Shown here piece after piece: positions 9,056 through 19,400 of a stretch of 64,000 nt of DNA. The stretch is from Paenibacillus xylaniclasticus (GTDB lineage: Bacteria; Bacillota; Bacilli; Paenibacillales; Paenibacillaceae): the NCBI RefSeq assembly GCF_004001065.1, contig NZ_BIML01000001.1, positions 1 to 64,000 of the forward strand, written 5' to 3'. Under the pieces are notes generated by a model. The model saw nothing but the letters and a program-made list of their open reading frames with translations. It ran no database searches and was not told where the DNA came from. The first letter of the stretch is position 1, and each line of letters opens with the position of its first letter. Both the position numbers and the translations under genes were made by a program.

Positions 9056-11170
9056 ATGACAGATACCCAACTCACAATAGAGCCTGAGGTTCTCAATGCA
9101 GCCTATCAGGCTTGGATGCTTCGACTAGCATTTCCGACAGCTGCCGCAGTCGACATTGCGCAAGCCATCAAATCGGTCTATTCGTCTTTTAACGCAGGTG
9201 AGATGGCACTTATGATCAGATATGGTGCGCCAACGCCTGTTTATCCCGACATGGGCGCATTAGAGCTCGGAACGCTGTTGCTTTCACCAAGCTTATATCC
9301 GGATACGACCGCAGAGCAAATGCGAACTACCCTTCAGTCCGCCGGTTTCGAACTCAATGAAATCCGGCAGGTAATCGACCAATTGTACGAACAGCCGAAC
9401 ATCATCTATCCGCCGACAGGCTTAAAATTAACCTGCAATGGTTCATCCAGAGCACTGGATTTAACATGGGAGGCTGTCACATTACCTGCGAAGATGCAAG
9501 ACAAGACGCCGACCTACAACGTAGCTCTATTCACCATAAATGATCAACAACATGCCATATCTACCTACGACAATGTTCAGGAGACAAGCACCAGCTTTTA
9601 TGATAACAGCAGCAGATTGCGAACCAATGAACAATACGTTGCGAAAGTCCAGACCGTCGTCGAATCGTACCAGAGCGACTGGAGCGAGACATCGGCTCCC
9701 GCAACGTATTATGTTTTCAGCGCACCTCGGAACTTTAAGTATCTAGTCAACGACCCGAACACAATCATTTTATCCTGGGACCCTTTTACCGAAGTTGAAC
9801 AGATGGATATCTATATTTTCGACACGGAAACCATCAAGACGGAAACCATCAAGCCTATATCTCCGCAACCCCCAGTTTATTTCAACGGCGGCAATGAAGT
9901 GAAAGTGGACCTTAGTTTTCTCCCGCCTGAGGCGATTACGTCGTTTCTGGTCAGAGGTTTATTTAGAGTCAGCACCTCCAGTGAATTAGTGCCGGGACCA
10001 TGGAGCGATCCCGTCGTGTTCACAAGAAGACCGCAGCAGCCTCAGAACCTAGCTTATACTTGCTCGTATGCTACGAATGAGTGCCAAGTCACATGGCATA
10101 CGGATAAACCTGGAATTACAGAATACCTTATTCAACTACTAGGCACCAATAATTCCGTCATATGGGAGAAGCGAACAAGCCAACAAGCCATTACGATCCC
10201 TTTGAACAAAGATACGATCAATGCGAATCGGCTTCAAGTGGCGGCGATCTGCTATAGACCTCAAAGTGCATTTACACAAATTGCGTTCACTCCCGTTCAA
10301 CCGGCTAACTGGTATCAGGCGACGAAGCAATCCGGACTTCAGAACATGAATAAACTGGTCGCTCTCAATCACGATGGGAAAATGTGGGCGTACGCTGGCC
10401 AATACCAAAACAGCGTATACTGCTCAAGCGACGGAGTTAGCTGGGAGTGCGTCACTAAAGAGGCTCCTTGGATAGGGCGGCGCAGTTCGGCAGGTGTATC
10501 TTTCATGGAAGGGATGTGGCTATTCGGCGGGGATACGGTCAAAGGCGCTGCCAATGATGTATGGGTATCTTCTGATGGCATTAACTGGAAATGCACAACG
10601 CCCAACTCGTCTTGGCAGCCTCGCTTTGGGCATTGCGCTGTTGTATTTAACAAAATGATGTGGATTTTCGGTGGCATGGATCATAAAGGTAACGTCTATA
10701 ACGACGTATGGGTATCAAGTGACGGGTCCAAATGGATTGAGATCACTCCTAATGCAGGCTGGAAGCCGCGCGATTCCGCGGCAGCTGTCGTCCATCAGGA
10801 TAAGATCGTTTTGATGGGCGGCTCTAACTCTGGTAAAAGTTTGGATGACGTTTGGGCAACCTTTGATGGAAAGAGCTGGTGGAATGTGACCCATGGTCAG
10901 TGGATTTCCCGATTCGATGCGAAAGCCGTCTCCTTCGCGAACAAACTGTACTTGATTGGCGGAACGAACTCGGAGATGAGAGAAGTCAACGACATGTGGG
11001 TGACACAAAATGGTAGCCAATGGCAATTGGTCACACAAAAAGCGCCTTGGGCAGGAAGATGTCAGCAAGGAGTTGTCCTCTTTAAGGAGAAAATCTACAT
11101 GTATGGCGGAATCAACTCTTATAATTTATACCAGGAAGACCAGTCCGTATGGTATTACACGCTATGGTGA
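9056..11170 (+). CDS. Unknown protein with FN3-like and kelch-type repeats
   Basis: 704 residues, no signal peptide. Residues 1-115 are helical and resemble the C-terminal helical repeats of the preceding protein (FPTAAAVDIAQAIKSVY here; SIPAAEAISAIGVFY there). Two or three fibronectin-III-like modules cover about 120-425, with starts such as PPTGLKLTCNGSSRALDLTW and SAPRNFKYL. The C-terminal half is a kelch-type beta propeller: repeated blocks of the form VSSDGxxW...W.PR...AVVF...MWIFGG, with FGG, MGGS, IGGT and YGG marking blades. A propeller at the end of an FN3 stalk suggests ligand binding. GAAGGGGAGG precedes the ATG, 17 bp after the previous stop, so the genes are co-transcribed. A strong terminator follows. 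Confidence 0.87.
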   Translation: MTDTQLTIEPEVLNAAYQAWMLRLAFPTAAAVDIAQAIKSVYSSFNAGEMALMIRYGAPTPVYPDMGALELGTLLLSPSLYPDTTAEQMRTTLQSAGFELNEIRQVIDQLYEQPNIIYPPTGLKLTCNGSSRALDLTWEAVTLPAKMQDKTPTYNVALFTINDQQHAISTYDNVQETSTSFYDNSSRLRTNEQYVAKVQTVVESYQSDWSETSAPATYYVFSAPRNFKYLVNDPNTIILSWDPFTEVEQMDIYIFDTETIKTETIKPISPQPPVYFNGGNEVKVDLSFLPPEAITSFLVRGLFRVSTSSELVPGPWSDPVVFTRRPQQPQNLAYTCSYATNECQVTWHTDKPGITEYLIQLLGTNNSVIWEKRTSQQAITIPLNKDTINANRLQVAAICYRPQSAFTQIAFTPVQPANWYQATKQSGLQNMNKLVALNHDGKMWAYAGQYQNSVYCSSDGVSWECVTKEAPWIGRRSSAGVSFMEGMWLFGGDTVKGAANDVWVSSDGINWKCTTPNSSWQPRFGHCAVVFNKMMWIFGGMDHKGNVYNDVWVSSDGSKWIEITPNAGWKPRDSAAAVVHQDKIVLMGGSNSGKSLDDVWATFDGKSWWNVTHGQWISRFDAKAVSFANKLYLIGGTNSEMREVNDMWVTQNGSQWQLVTQKAPWAGRCQQGVVLFKEKIYMYGGINSYNLYQEDQSVWYYTLW

Positions 11171-11216
11171 ATAGCAGCAGAATGGGAAGTATAGGCGAAA
11201 ACGAACACTACATGAG

Positions 11217-11250
11217 GCGACCGGCCATTAGAGCCGGTCGCTGTTTTTAT
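11217..11250 (+). terminator. Rho-independent terminator ending the unknown operon
   Basis: Perfect 9-bp stem gcgaccggc / gccggtcgc, 7-nt loop, followed by tgtttttatatttttt. Confidence 0.9.
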
Positions 11251-11751
11251 ATTTTTTCTGCAATATTCGCGACACGTTATTTATTTGTAGACGCCAACAG
11301 GTCCATCGTCTAATGCTTAAAACATGTCACGAGTACTAAGTCATCTCCTTTCACCACGGGTATTGAGACTCTCTCGGATACCTATAGACAGGATGGATAC
11401 GCTTAAAGTTCAATTTGATAATGGTAGCGCTTCACCATTAATACACCTTATAAATCATGATCGTTACTGTATTGTTATTAACGAAAAGCATGCTCGCAGC
11501 ACTAAATAAGACAGCAAGTAAGGAGACATTCATAAATCTGCAAGCATGGACTATTGGGATCAAAGAAGGAAGAAGCACGCCGACGTAAGACCTCCCTATA
11601 TAGTACACTGCATTAATATCTTAAGATTGAAAAAGAAGAGGATAGTTCATTTTTACTGTTTTTCATTAAATTAAAATCATTCTAAAAGACGCTGTTGAAG
11701 ATCGTTTCCATATGGTATACCTTTCATAACAATCTTTGGGGGGGATGTAAA
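11251..11751. other. Long leader upstream of the PKS-like operon
   Basis: Five hundred AT-rich bases separate the terminator from the carrier-protein gene. A 61-codon open frame at 11324-11509 has no ribosome binding site and looks accidental. An imperfect inverted repeat, ATGGT...ACCAT around AGCGCT, lies at 11421-11438 and could bind a regulator. TTGAAA at 11627 lacks a good -10. I see no riboswitch or RNA gene I can name. Confidence 0.35.
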
Positions 11752-12159
11752 ATGGAGTGGACCAACGTCAGAATCGAGGAATTGATTACCGCGAATATCC
11801 GCAAAACGTTACGAATGGGCAGCGCACCGATCGATCTTGACAGCTTGCTGGAAAGCGATCTCGGCATGGACTCGATCGACATGCTGGACCTTCTGCACGG
11901 CATTGAGAAATCGCTGCACGTTACGATCGAGCTGTCAGATTTCGCCGCTTATTTCCGCGGACCGCTGAGCGAAGAAGCATTTCGCGATGAGAACGGCTTA
12001 ATGACGGAGGAAGGCTGCCGTCAAATTGAGAAGGTGCTGCCGCATGCGAGCGTGGAGCCAGGCACGCACATCCGTCATCTGTTTAAAGTACTTCGAGTTT
12101 CCGACCTCATCACATTCGTGTCGTTTAAAGCCGGCCTGCCCGTCTCTCAACCTACCTGA
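11752..12159 (+). CDS. Acyl carrier protein with C-terminal extension
   Basis: 135 residues from ATG 11752, preceded by a run of G ending in GGGGAT; an in-frame upstream TTG at 11695 lacks a ribosome binding site. The motif LGMDSIDMLDLL is the classical carrier signature, with Ser41 as the phosphopantetheine site. Typical stand-alone carriers are about 80 residues. Here about 55 extra residues include a predicted loop (RGPLSEEAFRDENGLMTEEG) before the last helix (HIRHLFKVLRVSDLITFV), so the fourth helix is displaced by an insertion. It is first in an operon with ketosynthases, for which it should hold the growing chain. Confidence 0.87.
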   Translation: MEWTNVRIEELITANIRKTLRMGSAPIDLDSLLESDLGMDSIDMLDLLHGIEKSLHVTIELSDFAAYFRGPLSEEAFRDENGLMTEEGCRQIEKVLPHASVEPGTHIRHLFKVLRVSDLITFVSFKAGLPVSQPT

Positions 12160-12226
12160 ACTCTCTTACGCGCATCATCGGGATTCGCATTAGGCTTTAC
12201 GAATTCGTAGTTTTGGGGGAATGGTT

Positions 12227-14599
12227 ATGTTAAGTGACCAACAGGTTGTCGTTACAGGGATGGGCATTGTGTCGGCCATCGGAGGAGACGTCGATTCGTT
12301 CTGGGAGGCGATCGCCTCCGGTAAAAGCGGCATTACGAATGTCGAACATATCCTTGCTTTGGACCATTGCAAAAGCAAGCTTGGCGCGCCCATTCTCTCT
12401 TTTGACGATACCGGTCTGCTGCTGGAGCAGGGCTATGACGACCGCGGAATACGTTTGACGCTAGCTGCGCTCGAACAAGCAACCGCACAATCTCGTTATC
12501 GGGAAAGCCTAATTGATTCGGATCGCGTCGGCGTTGTGATCGGCACATGTGCGGGAGGAGTCGGAAGTGGACAACGCTGGCTTCAGCAGCAGCATGGCGG
12601 AGGGCATGACCCTGAGCCTCGGCTGCTTCGCATGTATGACTATAACACGGCAGCCGAGGTCGTCAGCCATGTGCTGAACGCACGCGGTCCAGTTATGACA
12701 GTCTCGACTGCCTGCGCTTCCAGTAATAACGCAATCGGTGTCGGCTGGGACTGGATTCGCGAAGGTAAGGCCGACATCGTATTCGTCGGTGGCTATGATA
12801 GTCTGCTGGAAACGGTATACAGCGGCTTCCATTCTGTTGACGCGCTCGACTCCTCGCCGTGCCGGCCCTACAGCGCGGATCGGGGCGGCTTGTCGCTCGG
12901 GGAAGGGGCAGCCTTCCTCGTACTTGAAAGCCGTAAGTCAGCGAGAAGGCGGAATGCTGCCATTAAAGCGGCGGTGCTCGGATACGGGCTTGCTGCGGAC
13001 GGGTATCACCCGACAGCGCCGCACCCGGAAGGCGCCGGCGCCGCAAGAGCAATCCGAACGGCGCTTCGGAATGCGGGGCTTGAGCCTGGGCATATCGATT
13101 ATATTAACGGGCACGGCACCGGAACGCTGCAGAACGATCAATCGGAAACGAATGCGATTATGTCGGTATTTGGCAGCGATGCCAGTCGTGTGCCGGTCAG
13201 CAGTACGAAAGCGGCAACCGGGCATACGCTCGGCGCGTCCGGCGTTATCGAAGGCATTGCAACCATATGCGCGATGGAGCACCGCTTTATTCCGCCGACA
13301 GTAGGATTATCGAACCCCGATGCAAGGCTTCCGCTTAACTTTGTAGGCTGCGAAGGACGGTCTGCGGATATCCGTTACGCCTTGTCCCATTCATTCGCCT
13401 TCGGCGGCAACAACGCTGTCGTTGTATTTGCGCATCCGGATGCCGAGCTTCCTTCTCAAGCCGTCAGACAGCAATCGGTCGTCGTCACCGGCATTGGCAT
13501 CGTCACGCATGCCGGCGTCGGCAAAACCAACTTTTGGCATACTTTAACGAGCAAAGAAGAGCAGACGAACCACACCAAGCAGCTGCATCTGTCTATCTCG
13601 GAAGATATAGAGACCGATATTTCTCAATCGTTCGATCGAAAAGATATTCGCAGAATGGATCGGAATACACTGTTCATGCTGTACGGCGTGCTCGACGCCC
13701 TTCGAGATGCGTTGCTGCCGATCGAAACGGATTGTGCCAGACCGCAAACGATCGGAATCATGACCGGTCATGCTCATAGCGTCTTCGAGCATTTTACCGA
13801 GCTGTATCGTCCAATGCTGGAGCCAGACGTACGCGTCCGACCATCCGTTTTTCCAAATTCGGTATATAACGGAGCAGCCGGCTATATCGCCTCGCATTTT
13901 CAGCTGCTTGGACCTGCGAGTACGATCAACGGGGGGGCTGCCAGCACGGCGCTGGCGATTTGTCATGCATACGACAGGCTGCGCAACGGTGAATGCGACA
14001 TCATGGTATGCGCAGGGTCCGATATCGTCAGCGAAGATACGGTTGAAGCATTCCGCAGCGCGGGATTATATGGCAGTGAACCAACCGGCGAAGCGGCGGC
14101 AGCCGTCGTTCTGGAAACCGAAAGCAGCGCCCGAGCGAGGGGGGCGCGTATTTATGCCCGTCTGAACGGTTACGCCATCAAATCGGATGCCGTGCTGTCT
14201 GACGGTCAATTGCCGAATAGTGACGCATTGGCGCGAGCGATATATGACGTGCTTCACAAGGAGGGGCAACGAACGCTCGAAACCGTCTGGGGGAACTGTA
14301 ACGCAGATGACAGGCAAAGGCTGGAGGAACTGATATCCAATGAACGGGCGGCCTGCGCAGAGGAGCTGAACTACAAGTCTATTCGAGAACAATTCGGCCA
14401 GACGAATGGCGCTGAAGCAGCGCTCACGTTAGCAGGTGCTGCGCTAACATTGAAGCAGCAGAAGGAGCCGACGCTTCGACGCCGGTGCGCTGTCGTCAAT
14501 GCTCGCAGCGGCAGCGGGGCGGTTTCCATAGTGCTGGAAGAGGCCGAACAGCGGCATAATGTTCACAATGAAGATCATTTGAGAGAAGGAGTGCGATAA
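12227..14599 (+). CDS. Ketosynthase fused to an inactive ketosynthase half (KS-CLF-like)
   Basis: 790 residues from ATG 12227. GGGGGA at 12215-12220 touches the other ATG at 12221, so the later one is better spaced. Two tandem FabF-type thiolase-fold halves are present, each opening with a VVVTGxGIV motif. The first (1-405) has the full Cys-His-His set: VSTACASSNN (Cys163), NGHGTG (His296) and ATGHTLG (His333). In the second (415-785) the Cys position reads INGGAAST (Ala571), the first His region reads GNCNADD, and the second His is not visible, so it should not condense. This matches the active KS plus chain-length-factor pairing of type II polyketide synthases, but in one chain. The next gene starts at TAATG. 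Confidence 0.88.
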   Translation: MLSDQQVVVTGMGIVSAIGGDVDSFWEAIASGKSGITNVEHILALDHCKSKLGAPILSFDDTGLLLEQGYDDRGIRLTLAALEQATAQSRYRESLIDSDRVGVVIGTCAGGVGSGQRWLQQQHGGGHDPEPRLLRMYDYNTAAEVVSHVLNARGPVMTVSTACASSNNAIGVGWDWIREGKADIVFVGGYDSLLETVYSGFHSVDALDSSPCRPYSADRGGLSLGEGAAFLVLESRKSARRRNAAIKAAVLGYGLAADGYHPTAPHPEGAGAARAIRTALRNAGLEPGHIDYINGHGTGTLQNDQSETNAIMSVFGSDASRVPVSSTKAATGHTLGASGVIEGIATICAMEHRFIPPTVGLSNPDARLPLNFVGCEGRSADIRYALSHSFAFGGNNAVVVFAHPDAELPSQAVRQQSVVVTGIGIVTHAGVGKTNFWHTLTSKEEQTNHTKQLHLSISEDIETDISQSFDRKDIRRMDRNTLFMLYGVLDALRDALLPIETDCARPQTIGIMTGHAHSVFEHFTELYRPMLEPDVRVRPSVFPNSVYNGAAGYIASHFQLLGPASTINGGAASTALAICHAYDRLRNGECDIMVCAGSDIVSEDTVEAFRSAGLYGSEPTGEAAAAVVLETESSARARGARIYARLNGYAIKSDAVLSDGQLPNSDALARAIYDVLHKEGQRTLETVWGNCNADDRQRLEELISNERAACAEELNYKSIREQFGQTNGAEAALTLAGAALTLKQQKEPTLRRRCAVVNARSGSGAVSIVLEEAEQRHNVHNEDHLREGVR

Positions 14600-15666
14600 T
14601 GAACGTAACTCAAATTATCGGCACCGGTTCTTACTTGCCCGGTGAACCGCTAAAGGCGGAGCAGCTGCAAAAGGTTGTCGGCCATGTAGCCAAAGATCTG
14701 ACGGAAGCGCTTGGCGCTACGGTTCGTTATTGGGCAGTTGATCCAAATACGGGTCAAATACAGGAAACAAACACCGATATGGCAGCCAAAGCGGCGATGC
14801 TCGCGATCGACAATGCGGGGATCGAAGCAGATGAAATCGATCTCATTGTTAGTGTGACGGCGACGCCGGACTATTCGCTGCCGGCGAACGGACCAATCAT
14901 TCAAGATAAGCTGGGTATACGAGACTGCGCCGTCATCGAGCTGCGAGCCGGCTGCAACGGTGTGGCACAGGCCATTACAATTGCAGATCAATTCATACGT
15001 ACCGGCTATTACCGAACCGCTCTTATTATTGGAAGCGAGCTTACGTCCTCGTACTCGGTGCCTTCCTATTTGAACGGTGACGAGAGCCTCACGAAAAACG
15101 ATTTGCTCAATCTCGTCATGTTCGGTGACGGAGCGGGGGCAGTCGTACTGCGCGGCAATGTGGACAGCAGTGAACCAGGTATTATCGACACGTATCTCGC
15201 CTCAATCGGCGTAGGTATCGAGCCAGGCTTTCTGCTCCCGGCGGGCGGCTCAAAGCATCCGCTGAATGCGGAGGTTGTACGGGAGGGGTCTCATCGTTGG
15301 TACCACGACTATAAAGCGGTCTCGCGTATGGATGTGAAGATGGCGGTGGAGGCAATGAAAGGCATATTGGACAAAACAAATACACCGCCGGAGGACATCC
15401 AAATGATCATTGTGCCGCAAGCGAATTTTAACCGAATTAAGGAAGGTGCCAAGACGGAGGATAATCCGCTTGCCGCTTATGCCGACCGATTCTTCGTTAA
15501 TGTCGATCGGGTTGGTAACACTTCGGCTGCCGGCGTCCTCATTGCGCTGGATGAGGTAAATCGCAAGCAGCTGCTGCGCCGGAACGATCTGTTCATGATC
15601 GTAGGGGCGGAATCTTCCAAGTGGCTATGCGGCTCCATTCTGCTGCGATGGTCGCGAGGCGCATGA
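14599..15666 (+). CDS. FabH-like ketoacyl synthase III, His of triad replaced
   Basis: 355 residues, thiolase fold of the KAS III type. The nucleophile motif reads ELRAGCNGVAQA (Cys119). FabH enzymes have a HQAN motif; here it reads IIVPQANFNRI (273-276), so the catalytic His is Pro. The Asn of GNTSAAG (Asn307) is kept. Loss of the His that drives decarboxylation fits KAS III relatives that act as acyltransferases rather than chain starters; that role is inferred. It overlaps the upstream stop by one base (TAATG) and so is translationally coupled. It would prime, offload or esterify the chain held by the upstream carrier protein. Confidence 0.87.
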   Translation: MNVTQIIGTGSYLPGEPLKAEQLQKVVGHVAKDLTEALGATVRYWAVDPNTGQIQETNTDMAAKAAMLAIDNAGIEADEIDLIVSVTATPDYSLPANGPIIQDKLGIRDCAVIELRAGCNGVAQAITIADQFIRTGYYRTALIIGSELTSSYSVPSYLNGDESLTKNDLLNLVMFGDGAGAVVLRGNVDSSEPGIIDTYLASIGVGIEPGFLLPAGGSKHPLNAEVVREGSHRWYHDYKAVSRMDVKMAVEAMKGILDKTNTPPEDIQMIIVPQANFNRIKEGAKTEDNPLAAYADRFFVNVDRVGNTSAAGVLIALDEVNRKQLLRRNDLFMIVGAESSKWLCGSILLRWSRGA

Positions 15667-16427
15667 TCAGGAGGGCAGTCCGTCTAGAACCATTCCGTTT
15701 GAATGTCGCCGCAGCTCCATCTTACTTCATCGGGATCGCTGTGCTCGTTTCACTTGTGAGCGCTCTGGAGTCGATGAGGTTTTGGCCGTTTGCTCCGTTT
15801 CTATGGATACATGCGGTATTGTGCATCGCGCTTGCACTAGTCATTCGGCCGGACCCGTATGCGATTGCAATGCACGGCGGCTTTCAAATGCGATGGAAAC
15901 CGGGAAAGGCGTTTTTAATCGGATTGTCGATTGGCATTGCCTGCATCGCAGCTTACTTAGCCATTTACTGGGCGCTCTATCATACACTGCAAGGCTCGTC
16001 AGCAACAGACGCCAATTTGTGGAGCGTCATGCGCGAGGTGTTCCGCGACAGCACACTGCAGCATGGCGATACGGTCACGATGCTATCCGCTTTCGTGCTG
16101 CTTGGCCTATGGGCGCCGATTGGCGAAGAGCTCTTCTATCGAAGACTTCTCTATGTCGGGCTAAGACAGCGTTGGACATTCACGGCAGCAGCGTTCGTCT
16201 CTGCAGCCTTCTTCGGGATACGGCATTCGCTTCAGCTGTTGTATTTGCTTCCCGGCCATTCTTATCCTTGGCTGTCTGGACTTGCCTATTTCGTATGGGC
16301 AGGGATGTTCGGCTACCTCTTCGCCTGGCTGTATGAGAAAAGTCGAAAGCTATGGGTACCAGCGGCTCTGCACGCGCTGAACGTGCTCTGGTCGCCGGTT
16401 GTCATCTATATCATGATCTACCGGTAA
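15663..16427 (+). CDS. CPBP family intramembrane metalloprotease
   Basis: About 254 residues, several transmembrane helices. Motifs of the CPBP (CAAX protease and bacteriocin-processing) family are complete: GEELFYRRLL (Glu pair near 154-155), FFGIRHSL (metal-binding His) and a final LHALNVLW. The start is set at the ATG overlapping the previous stop as ATGA; in-frame ATGs at 15621 and 15648 are alternatives without a better ribosome site. In Gram-positives this family often serves self-immunity or processing in peptide and antibiotic clusters. Its job in a ketosynthase operon is unclear; immunity or processing of a lipid-like product are guesses. Confidence 0.85.
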   Translation: MIRRAVRLEPFRLNVAAAPSYFIGIAVLVSLVSALESMRFWPFAPFLWIHAVLCIALALVIRPDPYAIAMHGGFQMRWKPGKAFLIGLSIGIACIAAYLAIYWALYHTLQGSSATDANLWSVMREVFRDSTLQHGDTVTMLSAFVLLGLWAPIGEELFYRRLLYVGLRQRWTFTAAAFVSAAFFGIRHSLQLLYLLPGHSYPWLSGLAYFVWAGMFGYLFAWLYEKSRKLWVPAALHALNVLWSPVVIYIMIYR

Positions 16428-16472
16428 TCGTCTCGTGCAGCCGCTTGCTGGAGTAGGAAAGGATGAACGTAT

Positions 16473-19400
16473 ATGTCCGATAGCCGCAATCGATACCGTG
16501 TCTCCGATCAGCAGATCGAGAAGGATATCGCTTGGTGTGAGAACGCATGGACGCCGCGGATGGTCGGAAGCCGTACGATGCACGTCATCGAACGGGGCAC
16601 GGGTGTCCCGCTTGTTCTAATCCCCGTCTTTACGGGAACCGAGTTTATTTATTTGCCGCAGCTTCGCTCGTTATCTAATACGTTTCGCGTTCTGCTCTAT
16701 AAGCGGAGGGAAAGCGTATGCGCTGTCATCTCGCTTGAAGACAGAGTTGAAGAGCTGCGCGATTTGCTTGATGCACATCGAATCGAGCAGACTCATCTAT
16801 GCGCGCATTCCGACGGAGCAATGGTGGCGATCGCCTTCGCCGCCAAATATCCGGAGCGTGTCCTGTCGCTGGCGCTATTTTGCGTAGCGGACATCTATCG
16901 AATACCTCCGCAGCCGTTCATGCAGCTGTATATGCAACAGCTGGAAAAGCATCCGCTTGAGCATCTCGTACCGGATTCCGTCCTGAAACGGCTTCTCGCC
17001 TATTACGGCAGCAGCAACAGCGGGTTTACGCTGAAGCAGATCGCGGCGCAAACAGCGAAAATCGCTGACTTCGCCAAATTTTTCAAATATTCCATGCTGC
17101 CGCTGCTGCTCGACTATGACGGGCGAAAGCTTGCTCCGCGCGTCACTTGCCCCGTGCTGCTTATACACCACGCCAGCAAAGACCGTATATTGCGCATGAA
17201 GCAGATGGAGTCGCTTGCCAGCCTTTTTCCGGATTGCCGCGGTCTCCGAATCGTGCAGGGCGGCGGTCATATGTTCCCATACTGCGCCTCGGAGGAAGTA
17301 AATTATTATCTGGAGCAATTTTATGACGAGCTGGCTGATCATGCTTTGGATACGCCGCACATTGTTACGATTGACGAACCTGCTGCACTTCATAGTGTGC
17401 TGGTGGGACGGAAGGCGAGCAATCTTGCTCTACTCGTAAAGCAAAGGCTGAAGGTTCCGCCTGCGTTCGTCATTACGGCTGACGCACTTTCAGCAGAGGC
17501 AAAGCGGTGGGGCGCACCGCTTCGATCGGCTGATGCAGATGCAACGGACGTGAGCGCAGCTATGCGAAGCGCCACTATTACTAAGCTAATCAGGGACGGA
17601 GCGCTGTCCACCTCGTTCGAGCGGGAGCTGAAGGCGGCTTACGAGCAGCTGCTTCAGAATACCGGCGGCTCACCGGTAGCTGTTCGCTCGTCGTCCGCAC
17701 TGGAGGACTTGGGGGAAGCGAGCTTCGCTGGTCAATACGAAACGATCTTAAATGTTACTTCCTATACGCAGCTGTTAAAAAGTGTGAAGCAATGTCTGGC
17801 CTCATACTGGTCGGAACGTGCTATCGGTTACCGGATGAACGCGAAGCTGGAGGATGGAACGATCCGTATGGGCATCATTGTTCAGACGATGTTGAGTCCG
17901 GTTTCATCGGGCATTTTGTTTACGCGAGATCCGAGAATACAAGCGGGAGAACCGCGAATGGTTGTCAATGCGGTATGGGGGCTTGGGGAGGCTGGCGTTT
18001 CCGGGACGGTGACGCCCGACGAATACGGCATTGACGCCAAATCCGGTAACCTGTTGTACGTATCGGTGGGGGATAAAGCGTTCAAGCTAACCGGACGTCA
18101 AGCGGGCGGCGTCGAGGAGCAAGCTCTCACGGCAGAAGAAGCGAAGTCGCGCGTGCTCTCCGACGAGCAGTTGTCGCAGCTTGCTGCGATCGGCCGAAGG
18201 CTGGAGCAATATTTTGACGGTCCGCAGGATATCGAATGGGGATTCGACGGCGTCCATTTTCATGTGCTACAGACACGTCCGATCACGGCATTATACAGTC
18301 CGTGGACGATTGATCGCAGAAGACACGGTTATTTCATTCGTTGGGGTGCTGTGCTGGAGTGGGGGAAAACGCCGATAAGTCCGATGACAGCATCGATTTT
18401 GAACGAAATTAATTTCGACAAAGGGCTGGGTCCAATCGGCATACACATGCGGAAGGATGTTATCCGGCTGTTCGATGGCTATTTGTACTCACAGGTTGCC
18501 ATTAAGCTGACTTGGCGATGGCTTCTTACGCCATTTAAGCTCTGGAAAGGGTACAGAACGTTGCATCAATCGTTCGATCATGAGGTCGATGCTTATTTGA
18601 AGCGAATCAGGCCAATGATTCAGCTTGATGCTTCTAGCTGCTCAACCGATGAGCTGCTGCATGCCATACGCTCACTATCCGGCGTCATCGGTGATGCATT
18701 CGCCGAAATCATCGTCAAATATTTAGGCATTTGTATGCTGAGCGAGCTGCTGCTCGCCCGTTACTACAGATGGCTGAGCGGCGACTGCGAAGCGGGAGGG
18801 CACATTCCGCTGCTGCACGGCTTATCGAATAAATCGCTCGAATCTGACCATCTGCTATGGTCGCTCGCAGATGAGCTGAGAAGAAATGAGGAGCTGATGA
18901 CGCTTCTTGAAAGGAACGAAGATGCCGCGGCTGCAATGCGCGCCTCGGCAAGCGGCGCCCAGTTCATGGATAGACTGCATCGCGCGCTCGACGAGGTTGG
19001 GCACCGGCTGCAGGATCTCGATATTACTTGCTCAACGTCCAAGGACGATCCCGAAGGCGTACTGATGCTGCTCCGTACAATGGCGGTAGCCGGCACGGCT
19101 AATCCAGCCGATGAGCTTGCAAGCCGCTCGAAGGAGCGCGAAAGAAGGCTGGAGCTCATACGAACGGCCGTCCGGCGCCGCCGGTTCACCGGCCGCTGGT
19201 TCGAGTCTGTCTACCAGCTTGCTGCAAGGTATAACGTCATCCGGGAGAACAGGCCGTTTTATCTAGGGATCGGCTGGCAGCGACTTCGGGAGCTGCTGCT
19301 GGAGCTCGGAGACCGTTATGTCCGAGAGGGCCGGCTTAAGCGTGCCGACGACATTTTCTACATTCGGCTTGAAGAATTAGTATCCGTCCAATCTACCTTC

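Noticed and set aside
11324-11509. 61-codon ORF in the leader of the PKS-like operon
   Set aside because: No ribosome site, no protein-like composition, low GC and no neighbour overlap.
12738-13304. 188-codon overlapping ORF inside the ketosynthase gene
   Set aside because: Alternate frame of a gene with clear catalytic motifs; Arg-rich composition typical of frame shadows.
16435-16620. 61-codon ORF at the start of the hydrolase fusion gene
   Set aside because: It overlaps the real start in another frame and has no motif.
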